Positions 7,542-15,792 of a stretch of DNA of 64,000 bases are shown in pieces. Under the pieces are notes generated by a model, which was not told the origin of the DNA, searched no databases, and was given only the letters and a program-made list of their open reading frames with translations. Position numbers and translations under genes: made by a program. The stretch's first letter is position 1. Every line of letters begins with the position of its first letter. This stretch comes from LGRD01 sp031382215 (lineage in GTDB: Bacteria > Pseudomonadota > Gammaproteobacteria > Burkholderiales > Burkholderiaceae_C). The stretch covers positions 37,205-101,204 of the forward strand of contig JANMYQ010000054.1 in NCBI GenBank assembly GCA_031382215.1, written 5' to 3'.

Positions 7542-9470
7542 TCAGATGGTTCGAACCTGGCTGCGGCGATCGATGACTTGCCGGGCCAGGCCGACCGGCA
7601 AGCAGGGAGTGTCGACGAAAGTTCGGTGCCACAACTCCAGCATCACGAACGTGAGGATGCGCCGGCTCAGGTCTTCCTTGCCGGTGCGATGGCGCGCGAG
7701 CACCGACTCCACGTAACCCTGGCGAAAGAAGCCGCGCTCCGCGGCGCGCCGGTCCAGCAAGAGGGCCGACACACGGTCGAAAAGGTCTTGCCTGAACCAC
7801 TGGGCAATCGGCGTCGGAAAGCCCTGCTTCTTGCGATGCACGACGGACTTGGGGATCCAGCGCTCGGCCGTCTTCTTCAGCAGGTACTTGCCGGTGGTGC
7901 CGCGCAGGCGAAAGGAGGCGGGAAGGCTCATGCAGAACTCGACCAGCTTGTGGTCCAGCAACGGAACCCGCAATTCGACCGAAGCGGCCATCGTCACCTT
8001 GTCGGTCTTGATCAACTGGTTGTCGGGCAGCCAGCTCTTGAAATCCACATAGGCCATTCGCTTGAGGGCGTTGCCGTGCTCCAGCGTATCGAACAACTCA
8101 CGATAGCGCTTGGCCACGACATCGCCAACTTCGCTGGAAAAACCGTTGTCGTAGAAGCGGTCCCGCACGGAATCGGTCACATCATTCGTCATGCCCTTGT
8201 AGGCCGAACCCAGATCGGTGCCGAGCCAGTCGAGGTACTTGGCGAGCTTTTCAGACGCGACCATCGAGCCCAGCTTGCGGGCCAGAAACGCGGCACCCGA
8301 AGCGCTGCGCAGCGAGTGCGTGCGATCCAGGCCGGACATGGTGCGGTAGATCGGATAGCCCGACAGGATCTCGTCGCCGCCCTCGCCCGAAAGGATCACG
8401 GTCACGTCTTGCCGTGCGCGCACCGCCAGGTGGTACATCGCGATGCCCGACGGATCGACGATGGGCTCTTCGGTGCGCAGCACGAACGAGGACAGGTCCT
8501 CGAAGAAGTCGTCGCTGCGCAGGATGTGCTCGACGTGGTCGGTGCCCAGGTGCGCCGCCACCCGCCGTGCATGGGGAAGTTCGCTGTGCTCCTGGCTGTC
8601 GTCGAAGCCGAGCGCAAAGGTCTTCACCTTTCCGGGGCTCAGGGCCTCCATGTTGGCGGCCACCACGCTCGAGTCGACACCGCCGCTCAGAAATGCGCCC
8701 ACCGGCACGTCGCTGACCATGCACAGCTCGACACTCTCGCGCAGCAACACCGCCAGTTGCTCCTCGGCGGCTTCTTCGCTGATGGGTGCCACCGGGTGGT
8801 CCGGCAGGTCCCAGTAGCGCCGGATCTCGGGCGCACCGTCGGTCCAGCGCATGAAGTGGCCGGGCGGCAACTGGTGCACGCCTTCGAACATCGTCAGGTC
8901 GCCGGCCACGTAACCCGTGCTCATGAAGAAGTCGACCGCGGCCAGCGGCGCACGCACAGGACGGTTCAGCGCCAGCAACAGCGGCTTGACCTCGGACGCA
9001 AAACACAGCTTGCCGCCGACGATGGCGTAGTACAGCGGCTTGACGCCCAAGCGGTCGCGCGCCAGGAAGATCTTGTTGCGCCGCGTGTCGTACACCGCAA
9101 AGGCGAACATGCCGCGGAAGTGATCGACGCAGGCCTCGCCGTATTGTTCGTAGGCGTGCACGATCACTTCGGTGTCTGTCTGCGTGCTGAACACATGGCC
9201 GAGGCGCTCCAGCTCGGTGCGCACCTGGCGGTAGTTGTAAATCTCGCCGTTGTAGATCACCAGCACGGACTTGTCTTCGTTGAACACCGGCTGGGCGCCC
9301 GCCGCCAGGTCGATGACGGTGAGCCGGCGGTGGCCCAGGCCGATGTAGGCGTTGAACCAGGTGCTCTCTTCGTCCGGCCCACGGTCAGCCATCAGGCGCG
9401 TCATGCCCTGGATCAAGCCGGGGTCGATGCCACCGCCGCGCGGGTCAAACACTCCGCAAATTCCACACAT
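7542..9470 (-). CDS. Asparagine synthase-like amidotransferase (PEP-CTERM/XrtA type)
   Basis: Class II glutamine amidotransferase fused to an ATP-dependent synthetase domain. Cys2 is the glutaminase nucleophile (MCGICGVFD); YNGEIYNY near residue 75 and the ATP-pyrophosphatase loop SGGVDSS near 262 follow, so both half-reactions look intact. At 642 residues it matches the subfamily that accompanies exopolysaccharide/PEP-CTERM clusters and probably amidates a sugar or sugar acid rather than making free asparagine; this is inference from family and from the adjacent glycosyltransferase. The start at 9470 has a GGAGGG ribosome site. Downstream it runs in the same direction as the GT4 gene. Confidence 0.88.
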   Translation of the reverse strand: MCGICGVFDPRGGGIDPGLIQGMTRLMADRGPDEESTWFNAYIGLGHRRLTVIDLAAGAQPVFNEDKSVLVIYNGEIYNYRQVRTELERLGHVFSTQTDTEVIVHAYEQYGEACVDHFRGMFAFAVYDTRRNKIFLARDRLGVKPLYYAIVGGKLCFASEVKPLLLALNRPVRAPLAAVDFFMSTGYVAGDLTMFEGVHQLPPGHFMRWTDGAPEIRRYWDLPDHPVAPISEEAAEEQLAVLLRESVELCMVSDVPVGAFLSGGVDSSVVAANMEALSPGKVKTFALGFDDSQEHSELPHARRVAAHLGTDHVEHILRSDDFFEDLSSFVLRTEEPIVDPSGIAMYHLAVRARQDVTVILSGEGGDEILSGYPIYRTMSGLDRTHSLRSASGAAFLARKLGSMVASEKLAKYLDWLGTDLGSAYKGMTNDVTDSVRDRFYDNGFSSEVGDVVAKRYRELFDTLEHGNALKRMAYVDFKSWLPDNQLIKTDKVTMAASVELRVPLLDHKLVEFCMSLPASFRLRGTTGKYLLKKTAERWIPKSVVHRKKQGFPTPIAQWFRQDLFDRVSALLLDRRAAERGFFRQGYVESVLARHRTGKEDLSRRILTFVMLELWHRTFVDTPCLPVGLARQVIDRRSQVRTI

Positions 9471-9714
9471 CAGCCAAGCCCTCCGGCGCCTTGTCGGTTT
9501 TTTTCATTGTGAGTTGAAGACCGACGCCGGCGGCTTTTGGTGGAGGAATCTTGCCGGCGGTCGGCGACAGGGAGATCGTTGTCTCGCGACAGCGATGACG
9601 GCGGTTCGGATCTGCGGTGCAGCTTCACGCCACCGCACCAAAATGCCGGCGCGATTACAGCATGGAACTTCGCCGTTGGCGCCGTTGGCGCCGTGGCTGG
9701 ACCGCAAGATCGCG

Positions 9715-9720
9715 CATAAT
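9715..9720 (+). promoter_or_regulatory. Possible -10 box for the riboswitch transcript
   Basis: CATAAT lies about 30 bp before the first base of the TPP aptamer, the distance expected for a transcript that begins just before P1. No convincing -35 is seen at 16-18 bp. The rest of 9471-9747 shows no gene; it contains a short tandem of GCCGTTGGC (9672-9690). Confidence 0.3.
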
Positions 9721-9747
9721 TCCGCCGCGGCGCGTCATGCGTCGCAA

Positions 9748-9835
9748 TCGCTAGGGGTGTTGAAGGCCGACAGGCCTTCGACTGAGAAAGTCCCTTTGAA
9801 CCTGATTGAGGTAATCCTCGCGCAGGGAAGCAAGT
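9748..9835 (+). ncRNA. TPP (THI-box) riboswitch
   Basis: The leader contains the conserved core of the thiamine pyrophosphate aptamer in the right order: AGGGGTG at 9753-9759, a variable P3 hairpin (GAAGGCC/GGCCTTC), CTGAGA at 9782-9787, CCTTTGAACCTGA at 9793-9805, a P5 hairpin (TTGAGG/CCTCG) and the closing GCGCAGGGAAGC at 9820-9831. These are the strands that hold the pyrimidine and pyrophosphate ends of the ligand. It lies 64 bp ahead of the TonB-receptor ATG with no gene between, so it most likely represses that receptor when thiamine pyrophosphate is plentiful, by blocking the ribosome site or by termination. Confidence 0.9.
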
Positions 9836-9899
9836 TCAGCGTGCCGCGTTCTGTGGTGCGCTCGACCCGCCGACCTGCCATCGAACTCTGGAACCCACG

Positions 9900-12053
9900 A
9901 TGGCACGCTTTTCTCGTCTTTCACTTTCACCGATGATCGCCGCGACGCTGATTGCTGCAGCACCTGTCGGGGCGCAGACAAGCGCCTCCACACAACTCGC
10001 GCCAGTCACCGTGACCGGTCGCTCGTATCCGACCGTGAGCGTCGGTGGCTGGGGCGACGTGCCCTTGGGGCGCGCGCCGCTGCAAGGCAGCGTGTTCAGC
10101 GCCGAGCAGTTGAAGGACAACGGCGTGCAACGCCTGTCCGACCTGACCGGCTTCGACCCCGCCTTGAGCGACGCCTACAACACCGAGGGCTACTGGGACT
10201 ACCTGACCGTGCGTGGCTTCGTGCTCGACAACCGCTTCAACTTCCGCCGCGACGGCCTGCCGATCAGCGCCGAAACGTCGATCCCACTGGACAACAAGGC
10301 GCGGATCGAAGTGCTCAAAGGCGCCAGCGGCATCCAAGCCGGCACTAGTGCACCGGGCGGGCTGGTCAATTACGTCGTCAAGCGGCCGGGCAACGAAGAT
10401 CTCACCTCGGCATCGTTCGAATGGCGCCAGTCGGCCAGCTTCACGACGGCGCTCGACCTGAGCCGTCGCTTCGGCACCGACCGCGTCTTCGGCCTGCGCG
10501 TGAACGCCGCGGCGGCCAGCCTGGACCCGCGCGTGCCGGCCGCGCAAGGCAAGCGCCACATACTGGCGCTGGCCGGCGACTGGCGCCTGGGCGCCGACAC
10601 GCTGCTTGAGGCCGAAGTCGAAACCAGCCACCGATTGCAGCCCAGCGTGCCTGGCTTCAGCATGCTGGGCAACAGCGTGCCCTCGGCCGGCGATCCACGG
10701 ATCAACCTGAACAACCAGCCGTGGTCGCTGCCGGTGGTGTTCGACGCCAATACCGCGTCGCTGCGCCTGCAGCAGCGCCTGAGCGCCGACTGGCGCTTCA
10801 GCGCGCACCTGGCTAGCCAGCGGCTGAAGACCGACGACCGCATCGCCTTCCCGTTCGGCTGCTTCAGCCCCGACCCGGCCCCCGACGGCACCTACTACGC
10901 TGACCGCTACTGCCCCGACGGAACGTTCGACCTGTACGACTTTCGCAGCGAGAACGAACGCCGCCGCAGCGACGCGCTGGACCTGTCGTTCACCGGCAAG
11001 CTGAGCACCGGTGCAGTGCGCCACGACCTGACTTTTGGCGCGCTGAGCAGCCGGGTCGAGAACCGCTTCCAGCGCCAGGCCTTCAACTACGCCGGCACCG
11101 GCAACGTGCAAGGCACCGCCATCACGCCGGCCGCGCCCGACCTGACCGACGAGAACACGAACCGCGACGAACGCTCCACCGAGCTCTACGCACGCGACGC
11201 GGTCGGCATCACCCCCGAGCTGACCGCCTGGCTGGGCCTGCGCCACACCCGTCTCCAGCGCGAAAGCGTTCGCACCGACGGCTCGCGCGCGACCGGCTAC
11301 ACGCAGAGCTTTTCGACACCGTGGCTGGCGCTGAGCTACGCACTCACAACCGATCAACTTGTCTATGCAAGCTGGGGCCAGGGCGTCGAGTCCGACGTGG
11401 TGCCCGGCCGCGCGCGCTACATCAATAGCGGCGAGGCCTTGCCTGCGATCAAGAGCCGCCAGATCGAACTCGGCCTGAAGGGCAGCACCGAGGCGCTGGA
11501 GTGGGGGCTGGCATGGTTCGACATCCGCCGCCCGCAGTTCGCCGACTTCGGCGCCTGCGATGTGGACGGCAGTTGCACCCGCCAGGCCGACGGCAGCGCA
11601 CGCCACCGCGGCGTTGAAGCCAGCGGCGCCTGGCGCAGTGACGCCTGGCTGCTGCGCGGCGGCCTGCAAGCGTTGCAAGCGCGCCGCGAGGGCAGCCAGG
11701 TTGCCGCCCTCAACGGCCTGGAGCCGATCAACGTGCCGGCGCAGACACTCAAGCTGCAAGCCGTCTACAGCGTGCCCCAGGTCGTCGGGTTGTCGCTGCA
11801 GGCCGGGTTCACGCACGAGAGCCGCCGAATGGTGCTGCCCGACAACAGCGCCAGCATCCCGGGCTGGAGCCGTGTCGATCTGGCCGCACGCTGGCAGGGC
11901 AAATTCGACGCGACCACCGTGACCTGGCGCGCCGGCATCGACAACCTGTTCGACAAGCGCGCCTGGCGCGAATCGCCCTACCAGTTCAGCCACGCCTACC
12001 TGTTCCCGCTTGCGCCTCGCACCTTGCGCGCGTCGATGCAGATCGACCTCTAG
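9900..12053 (+). CDS. TonB-dependent outer-membrane receptor under TPP riboswitch control
   Basis: Outer-membrane active-transport receptor of 717 residues. A signal peptide covers about residues 1-25 (ending APVGAQ), then a TonB-box-like stretch (APVTVTG), a plug domain of the siderophore-receptor type (VEVLKGASG-like IEVLKGASGIQAG near 140) and a 22-strand barrel region; the C terminus reads TLRASMQIDL. By sequence alone it would be called a siderophore receptor. The TPP riboswitch directly upstream instead suggests uptake of thiamine or a thiamine precursor, which is known for THI-box-linked TonB receptors by comparative genomics. No inner-membrane thiamine transporter or thi gene lies next to it here. 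tRNA-Asn follows 50 bp downstream. Confidence 0.88.
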   Translation: MARFSRLSLSPMIAATLIAAAPVGAQTSASTQLAPVTVTGRSYPTVSVGGWGDVPLGRAPLQGSVFSAEQLKDNGVQRLSDLTGFDPALSDAYNTEGYWDYLTVRGFVLDNRFNFRRDGLPISAETSIPLDNKARIEVLKGASGIQAGTSAPGGLVNYVVKRPGNEDLTSASFEWRQSASFTTALDLSRRFGTDRVFGLRVNAAAASLDPRVPAAQGKRHILALAGDWRLGADTLLEAEVETSHRLQPSVPGFSMLGNSVPSAGDPRINLNNQPWSLPVVFDANTASLRLQQRLSADWRFSAHLASQRLKTDDRIAFPFGCFSPDPAPDGTYYADRYCPDGTFDLYDFRSENERRRSDALDLSFTGKLSTGAVRHDLTFGALSSRVENRFQRQAFNYAGTGNVQGTAITPAAPDLTDENTNRDERSTELYARDAVGITPELTAWLGLRHTRLQRESVRTDGSRATGYTQSFSTPWLALSYALTTDQLVYASWGQGVESDVVPGRARYINSGEALPAIKSRQIELGLKGSTEALEWGLAWFDIRRPQFADFGACDVDGSCTRQADGSARHRGVEASGAWRSDAWLLRGGLQALQARREGSQVAALNGLEPINVPAQTLKLQAVYSVPQVVGLSLQAGFTHESRRMVLPDNSASIPGWSRVDLAARWQGKFDATTVTWRAGIDNLFDKRAWRESPYQFSHAYLFPLAPRTLRASMQIDL

Positions 12054-12086
12054 AGTTGTCCGGCCTGAGAGCCCGAGGAAGCTGGC

Positions 12087-12092
12087 TATAAT
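12087..12092 (+). promoter_or_regulatory. -10 box of tRNA-Asn
   Basis: A perfect TATAAT stands 10 bp before the mature 5' end of tRNA-Asn. The -35 region is weak (no TTGACA-like hexamer at 16-18 bp). Confidence 0.6.
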
Positions 12093-12102
12093 TCAAGGCT
12101 GT

Positions 12103-12178
12103 TCCTCGATAGCTCAGTTGGTAGAGCGCCGGACTGTTAATCCGTAGGTCCCTGGTTCGAGCCCAGGTCGAGGAGCCA
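12103..12178 (+). tRNA. tRNA-Asn (GTT)
   Basis: Complete cloverleaf: acceptor stem TCCTCGA pairs with TCGAGGA, D arm has AGCTCAGTTGGTAGAGC, anticodon loop CTGTTAA gives anticodon GTT at 12136-12138, T arm has GGTTCGAGCCC, and the 3' CCA is encoded (12176-12178). A terminator follows. The accessory block begins directly behind it; tRNA 3' ends are common integration sites, but no integrase or second copy of the 3' end is seen in the window. Confidence 0.98.
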
Positions 12179-12187
12179 AAAATGACG

Positions 12188-12227
12188 GGGGTTAGCTGGT
12201 TAAGACCCGCTAACCCCTTTGTCTTTT
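12188..12227 (+). terminator. Rho-independent terminator behind tRNA-Asn
   Basis: GGGGTTAGC (12188-12196) and GCTAACCCC (12209-12217) form a perfect 9-bp stem with a 12-nt loop, followed by TTTGTCTTTT. The remaining 12228-12339 shows no gene. Confidence 0.85.
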
Positions 12228-12339
12228 CTGAGGCCCGTGTCCTGTTCGTGTCCGAAATTTCCGGTGCAGGTCCCGGTGGTCAAAGTTCGGCCGGCGCGGA
12301 CAGACCGCGGCGGGATGCCAGCGCGAGGCGGCATGTTGC

Positions 12340-13113
12340 TCAGCGAAGCAGGCCGTCCTTCACGCCACCGTCGGCGACGAGCACCTGCCCGGTCATGAAC
12401 GACGATTCCTCGGAAGCGAGAAACAGCACGACGTTGGCGATGTCCCGTGCCTCGCCGACGCGACGCAACGCCGTCTGTTGCCGGTACAGATCGTGGTACG
12501 CAGCCAGTTCGGCGGGCGTTCGGCGCGACAGGCCCATCTCCGTATGGATGACGCCCGGTGCGACGACGTTGACGTTGATCCCGTGCTCGCCAAGTGCCAA
12601 CGCCATCACCCGAGTCAGGTTGTTGACCCCCGCCTTGGCCGACGCGTAGTTGGCCATCGTCGGGTTGCGCGCTCCCAGGCCCGACAGCGACGAGACGTTG
12701 ACGATCTTGCCGGACTTTCGCGCCACCATGTGCCTGGCGACCGTCTGGCCGCACAGGAACGTGCCCTTCAGATCGACGTCCATGACGGCGTCCCAGTCTT
12801 CCTCCGTCATCTCGAGGAAGGGTGCGAAGCGCGTGATGCCGGCATTGCAGACGAGGATGTCGATGCGGCCGAAAGTCTCGATCGCCGCGGTCACCATGCG
12901 GTCGACATCGGCCTTCTTCGACACGTCCCCCGTGACTGTCAACGTGCGCCGGCCGAGTGTGGCGATCTCCGCGGCCAACCGCTCGAGGTTCGGCGCGGTC
13001 AGTGCATTCGCGACGATGTCGGCCCCTTCGCGCGCCAGTGTCAGCGCGATCTCCTTGCCGATGCCGCGCGCTGCCCCCGTGACCAACGCCACCTTCCCGT
13101 CCAGCTTGCCCAT
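12340..13113 (-). CDS. SDR-family oxidoreductase (FabG-like)
   Basis: Short-chain dehydrogenase/reductase of 257 residues, NAD(P)-dependent and cytoplasmic. The cofactor motif TGAARGIG is at residues 12-19, the NAG motif near 90, and the catalytic Ser (NVSSLSG) with Tyr-x3-Lys (YASAK) near 140-160; the C terminus has the usual VADGG. The start at 13113 gives the standard MGKLDGKVALVTG beginning. It is transcribed leftwards from a divergent intergenic region that contains one copy of the seven-copy promoter element (13169-13208), 55 bp ahead of the start. Substrate unknown; a secondary alcohol or 3-oxoacyl compound of the island pathway is likely. It ends the island on the tRNA side. Confidence 0.9.
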   Translation of the reverse strand: MGKLDGKVALVTGAARGIGKEIALTLAREGADIVANALTAPNLERLAAEIATLGRRTLTVTGDVSKKADVDRMVTAAIETFGRIDILVCNAGITRFAPFLEMTEEDWDAVMDVDLKGTFLCGQTVARHMVARKSGKIVNVSSLSGLGARNPTMANYASAKAGVNNLTRVMALALGEHGINVNVVAPGVIHTEMGLSRRTPAELAAYHDLYRQQTALRRVGEARDIANVVLFLASEESSFMTGQVLVADGGVKDGLLR

Positions 13114-13168
13114 GTCGATCGCTCCGCATCGATGCCCTGTCGCAGTCTCTGCGATGCGGGCCGCGCTG

Positions 13169-13208
13169 CGCGTCGCGAGTTCTTTCCCGGAGGTAAGCCT
13201 CCCTGACC
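13169..13208 (-). promoter_or_regulatory. Island promoter element E (box GGTCAGGGAGGCTTACC)
   Basis: Read on the minus strand, the 17-bp box is at 13208-13192 with T and A eleven bases apart; it is followed by an A-rich patch (GGGAAAGAAC) and CGACGCG. Box and spacer match element C (41316-41357) closely (14 of 17 in the box). It points at the SDR gene starting at 13113. Confidence 0.7.
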
Positions 13209-13225
13209 CGCGCGCCGAACCGGGC

Positions 13226-13268
13226 GGTTAGCCGAACACGCCGCGACAATCAGAAGAACCGACTGGCG
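13226..13268 (+). promoter_or_regulatory. Island promoter element D (box GGTTAGCCGAACACGCC)
   Basis: The box at 13226-13242 is the weakest of the seven (right arm CACGCC instead of CTTACC), but the following spacer shares ATCAGAAGAA at the same offset with element G and CCGACT with element A. It points at the SDR gene starting at 13345 and forms a divergent pair with element E. Confidence 0.5.
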
Positions 13269-13344
13269 GCCATGCGTTCGAACGCGCACAGTCGATACGC
13301 CCCCAGTGCGGTGGCGACTTTGCGGGCGCATAAAGGAGGCCACC

Positions 13345-14124
13345 ATGGATAACGCAGGGCGCGCGGCGAAGACGGCCCGGGTGGCCGTCGTGACGGGGGC
13401 AGCCATCGGGATCGGCGCGGCCACCGCACGGCGGCTGTCGCGGGATGGACTGGCCTGCGTACTGGTGGACCGTTCCCCTGAAGTCGAACGCATCGCCAAC
13501 GAGATCGCGGATGACACCGGCACCGCAACCCACGCCTTCGTCGTCGACCTCACCGACGAAGCGCAGATCATTGCGCTGGTAAAGTCGGTCGAGCAACGCC
13601 TGGGCCGCATCGACGTGCTGGTCAATAACGCGGGCGTGAGCCCGAAGCGCGCGGGTGGCAAGTACACGATCGAGGAGATCGATGTGGCGCAGTGGCAGCA
13701 GGTGCTCGCGATCAACCTGACTGCGCCGTTCCTGCTGTGCCGCGAGGTGCTGCCCGGCATGCGGCAGCGGGGCTGGGGCCGCATCGTCAACCTCGCGTCG
13801 GCGGGAGGGCGCACCAGCTCGCCGGTGGTCAGCGCGCATTACGCGGCAAGCAAGGCCGGCATCCTCGGCTTCACGCGCACGCTCGCGTTCGAGGCCGCGC
13901 CTCACGGTATCACGGCCAACTGCCTGTCGCCGGGGCCGATCGAGACGGCGATGTCGGGCGCGTCGTCGCCCGAGGCGATCGCCGCATTCACCGCCACGAT
14001 CCCGATGAGGCGCTACGGCCGGCCGTCTGAGGTGGCGGACGCGATCGCGTTCCTCGCCTCCGACGAAGCGTCGTTCATCACCGGCGCGATCCTCGACGTC
14101 ACCGGCGGCCGCTTCATGCCCTGA
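13345..14124 (+). CDS. SDR-family oxidoreductase
   Basis: NAD(P)-dependent short-chain dehydrogenase of 259 residues. Motifs: TGAAIGIG near residues 16-23, NNAGVSP near 94, Ser in NLASAGG near 150 and YAASK near 164. ATG 13345 is chosen over an upstream in-frame ATG because it follows a strong AAAGGAGG ribosome site. It is the only rightward gene in this part of the island and has its own copy of the promoter element about 77 bp upstream. It converges with the SMP-30 gene across a small GC hairpin. Substrate unknown. Confidence 0.9.
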   Translation: MDNAGRAAKTARVAVVTGAAIGIGAATARRLSRDGLACVLVDRSPEVERIANEIADDTGTATHAFVVDLTDEAQIIALVKSVEQRLGRIDVLVNNAGVSPKRAGGKYTIEEIDVAQWQQVLAINLTAPFLLCREVLPGMRQRGWGRIVNLASAGGRTSSPVVSAHYAASKAGILGFTRTLAFEAAPHGITANCLSPGPIETAMSGASSPEAIAAFTATIPMRRYGRPSEVADAIAFLASDEASFITGAILDVTGGRFMP

Positions 14125-14129
14125 TCCCG

Positions 14130-14145
14130 GCGGCGTTTGCGCCGC
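14130..14145. terminator. Possible bidirectional terminator hairpin
   Basis: GCGGCG-TTTG-CGCCGC forms a 6-bp GC stem in the 26-bp gap between convergent genes. No T-run follows on either strand, so this is a weak call. Confidence 0.35.
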
Positions 14146-14150
14146 ACCGA

Positions 14151-14999
14151 TCAGCGCGGCCCAGTGCCTTCGACATTCACCCGCACGCTGAACACCGCCG
14201 CCCGGCGCTCGCCGGCCACGAGTTGGGGCACGGTGCCGCGGTACACCGTGCAGAAGAGCTGGCGACCATGGTCCCCGCCGAGGATGCAGGAGACGCCGCA
14301 GCCGTCGAACGCGATCACGTCGGTGACCGTGCCGCCGTCCAGCACCCGAATGAATTCGCCGGTGTTGAAGCAGCCGACCCAGATGCCGCCGGCCGCGTCG
14401 GCGCAGAGGCCGTCCGGCTGGCGCGCGCCGAGGTCGGCGAAGGTGCGCCGGCCGGTGAGCAGGCCTTGCGCATCAATGTCGAAGGCGATCAGGCGCCCCG
14501 CCCAGGTCTCGGCGACGACGAGCGTGCGACCGCCGTTCACGATCACGGCGCCGTTCGGGAACTCGACGCCGCTGGCGGCGACGCGGATCGAGCCGTCGGG
14601 GTCGACGCGGTGGATGTCGGTCGTCTTGCGCGCCTCGCCCGCGTCGTAGTCGTAGCCGAAGTTGCCGACGTAGATGCGGCCCAGGCGGTCCACCGCGAAG
14701 TCGTTGACGTCGCCGGTGGCGTGACCCGACAGGTCCGCGTACTCGACGATCGAATGGCCATCGATGCGCATCAGCCTGCGGTCTTTCGACGATACGACGA
14801 TCGGCGTGCCGTCCGGCAGGAAACCGAGGCCCGAGGGGCGATGCGGCACGGTGCAGATCTGCTCGCGCGCGCCACCCGGGCCGAGCGCATAGACGCGGTG
14901 GTCGAACACGTCCGACACCCACAGCCGCCCGTCATGCCAGCGCGGCGCCTCGAGGAATATGAAGTCCTCGGCGTAGAGGGTCGGTGCGAGTCGCGCCAT
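14151..14999 (-). CDS. SMP-30/gluconolactonase-like protein
   Basis: Six-bladed beta-propeller hydrolase family (SMP-30/LRE), usually Ca or Zn dependent lactonases that open sugar or other lactones. The 282-residue protein has the family stretches EAPRWHDGRLWVSD near the N terminus, NDFAVDRLGRIYVG and FPNGAVIV (Glu, Asn, Asn and Asp metal-site positions), and DGLCADAAGGIWVG. It is the last gene of the operon SBP-ATPase-permease-SDR-lactonase, a set typical of oxidative sugar or sugar-like catabolism in which a dehydrogenase makes a lactone that this enzyme opens. It starts 23 bp after the SDR. The actual lactone is unknown. Confidence 0.88.
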   Translation of the reverse strand: MARLAPTLYAEDFIFLEAPRWHDGRLWVSDVFDHRVYALGPGGAREQICTVPHRPSGLGFLPDGTPIVVSSKDRRLMRIDGHSIVEYADLSGHATGDVNDFAVDRLGRIYVGNFGYDYDAGEARKTTDIHRVDPDGSIRVAASGVEFPNGAVIVNGGRTLVVAETWAGRLIAFDIDAQGLLTGRRTFADLGARQPDGLCADAAGGIWVGCFNTGEFIRVLDGGTVTDVIAFDGCGVSCILGGDHGRQLFCTVYRGTVPQLVAGERRAAVFSVRVNVEGTGPR

Positions 15000-15022
15000 C
15001 GGTGCCTCCGCTGCGAAGCGGC

Positions 15023-15766
15023 TTACCAGCCGCCGTCGACCTGGATGTTCTGGCCGGTGATCAGGTCGGACTGCGAGGTCGACAGGAACACCGCGAGGTT
15101 GGCGATGTCGACCGCATGGATGCGCTTCTTCATGCTCTGGTTCTCGAGGATCCACTGGTGGTATTCCTCGCGCTTGTCGCCGCGGTCGCGGAACTCCGCG
15201 TCCGACACCACCGCACCGGGCGAGATGCCGTTGACGTTGATGCAGTGCGCGCCGAGCTCGCGGGCCAGGCCCTTGATCAGGCCATACATCGCGCCCTTGG
15301 AGGCGATGTAGGGCACGTAGCCTTCCCAGCGACCGGTGAGCGTCAGCGAGGTCACATTGACGATCTTGCCGTAGTTGCGCGGGATCATCGCCTTGCTGAC
15401 CGCACGCGACAGCACGAACACGGCCGACGAGTTGACGCGAACCTGGTCTTCGTACTCCTCGATGCTGAACTTCTCGAAGCTCTTGAAGATGACGAGCGCC
15501 GCGTTGTTCACGAGCACGTCGATGCCACCCACCTCGTCGGCGAGTTTGCCGACGGCAGCCTCGGTTTCGGCGAGCTTGTTGAGATCGCAGCCGTAGTAGC
15601 GCACGCCCTTGGCGATCTTGTCGAGGGTGGCCTGTGCGTCGGGCATGCCGGGGCGGTCGAGCGCGATCACGCTCGCGCCCTCCTCCGCGTAGCGCTTGAC
15701 CATCGCCTGGCCGATGGTGCCGAGCGCCCCGGTGATCAGGACCTTCTTGCCGTCGAGTTGACCCAT
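15023..15766 (-). CDS. SDR-family oxidoreductase
   Basis: Short-chain dehydrogenase of 247 residues with TGALGTIG at 12-19 (central glycine pattern slightly unusual), NNAAL near 88, Ser in NVTSLTLTG near 140 and YIASK near 153. The insertion RGDKREEYHQWILENQSMKK before the C-terminal region replaces the usual short substrate loop and may define specificity. It is the fourth gene of the ABC-transporter operon, directly upstream of the SMP-30 lactonase and 26 bp after the permease, so it may make the lactone substrate of that enzyme. Function inferred from context only. Confidence 0.88.
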   Translation of the reverse strand: MGQLDGKKVLITGALGTIGQAMVKRYAEEGASVIALDRPGMPDAQATLDKIAKGVRYYGCDLNKLAETEAAVGKLADEVGGIDVLVNNAALVIFKSFEKFSIEEYEDQVRVNSSAVFVLSRAVSKAMIPRNYGKIVNVTSLTLTGRWEGYVPYIASKGAMYGLIKGLARELGAHCINVNGISPGAVVSDAEFRDRGDKREEYHQWILENQSMKKRIHAVDIANLAVFLSTSQSDLITGQNIQVDGGW

Positions 15767-15792
15767 GTTCGTGTTCTCCCGTGATGTGGTTT

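Noticed and set aside
7542..9470. Housekeeping asparagine synthetase (asnB)
   Set aside because: Length and neighbourhood (glycosyltransferase) fit the exopolysaccharide-linked amidotransferase branch better; both enzymes share the same domains, so this remains a judgement.
9927..11993. A 688-codon open frame on the minus strand inside the TonB receptor gene
   Set aside because: Antisense shadow of a GC-rich gene: no homology, no ribosome site, Ala/Gly/Arg-rich composition; the plus strand encodes a full receptor with signal peptide and plug.
12180..12220. Resemblance of the tRNA terminator stem (GGTTAGCTGGTTAAGACC) to the island box GGTTAGCTGGACTGACC
   Set aside because: The match needs a one-base gap, the spacer part is absent, and the stem-loop with T-run is fully explained as a terminator.
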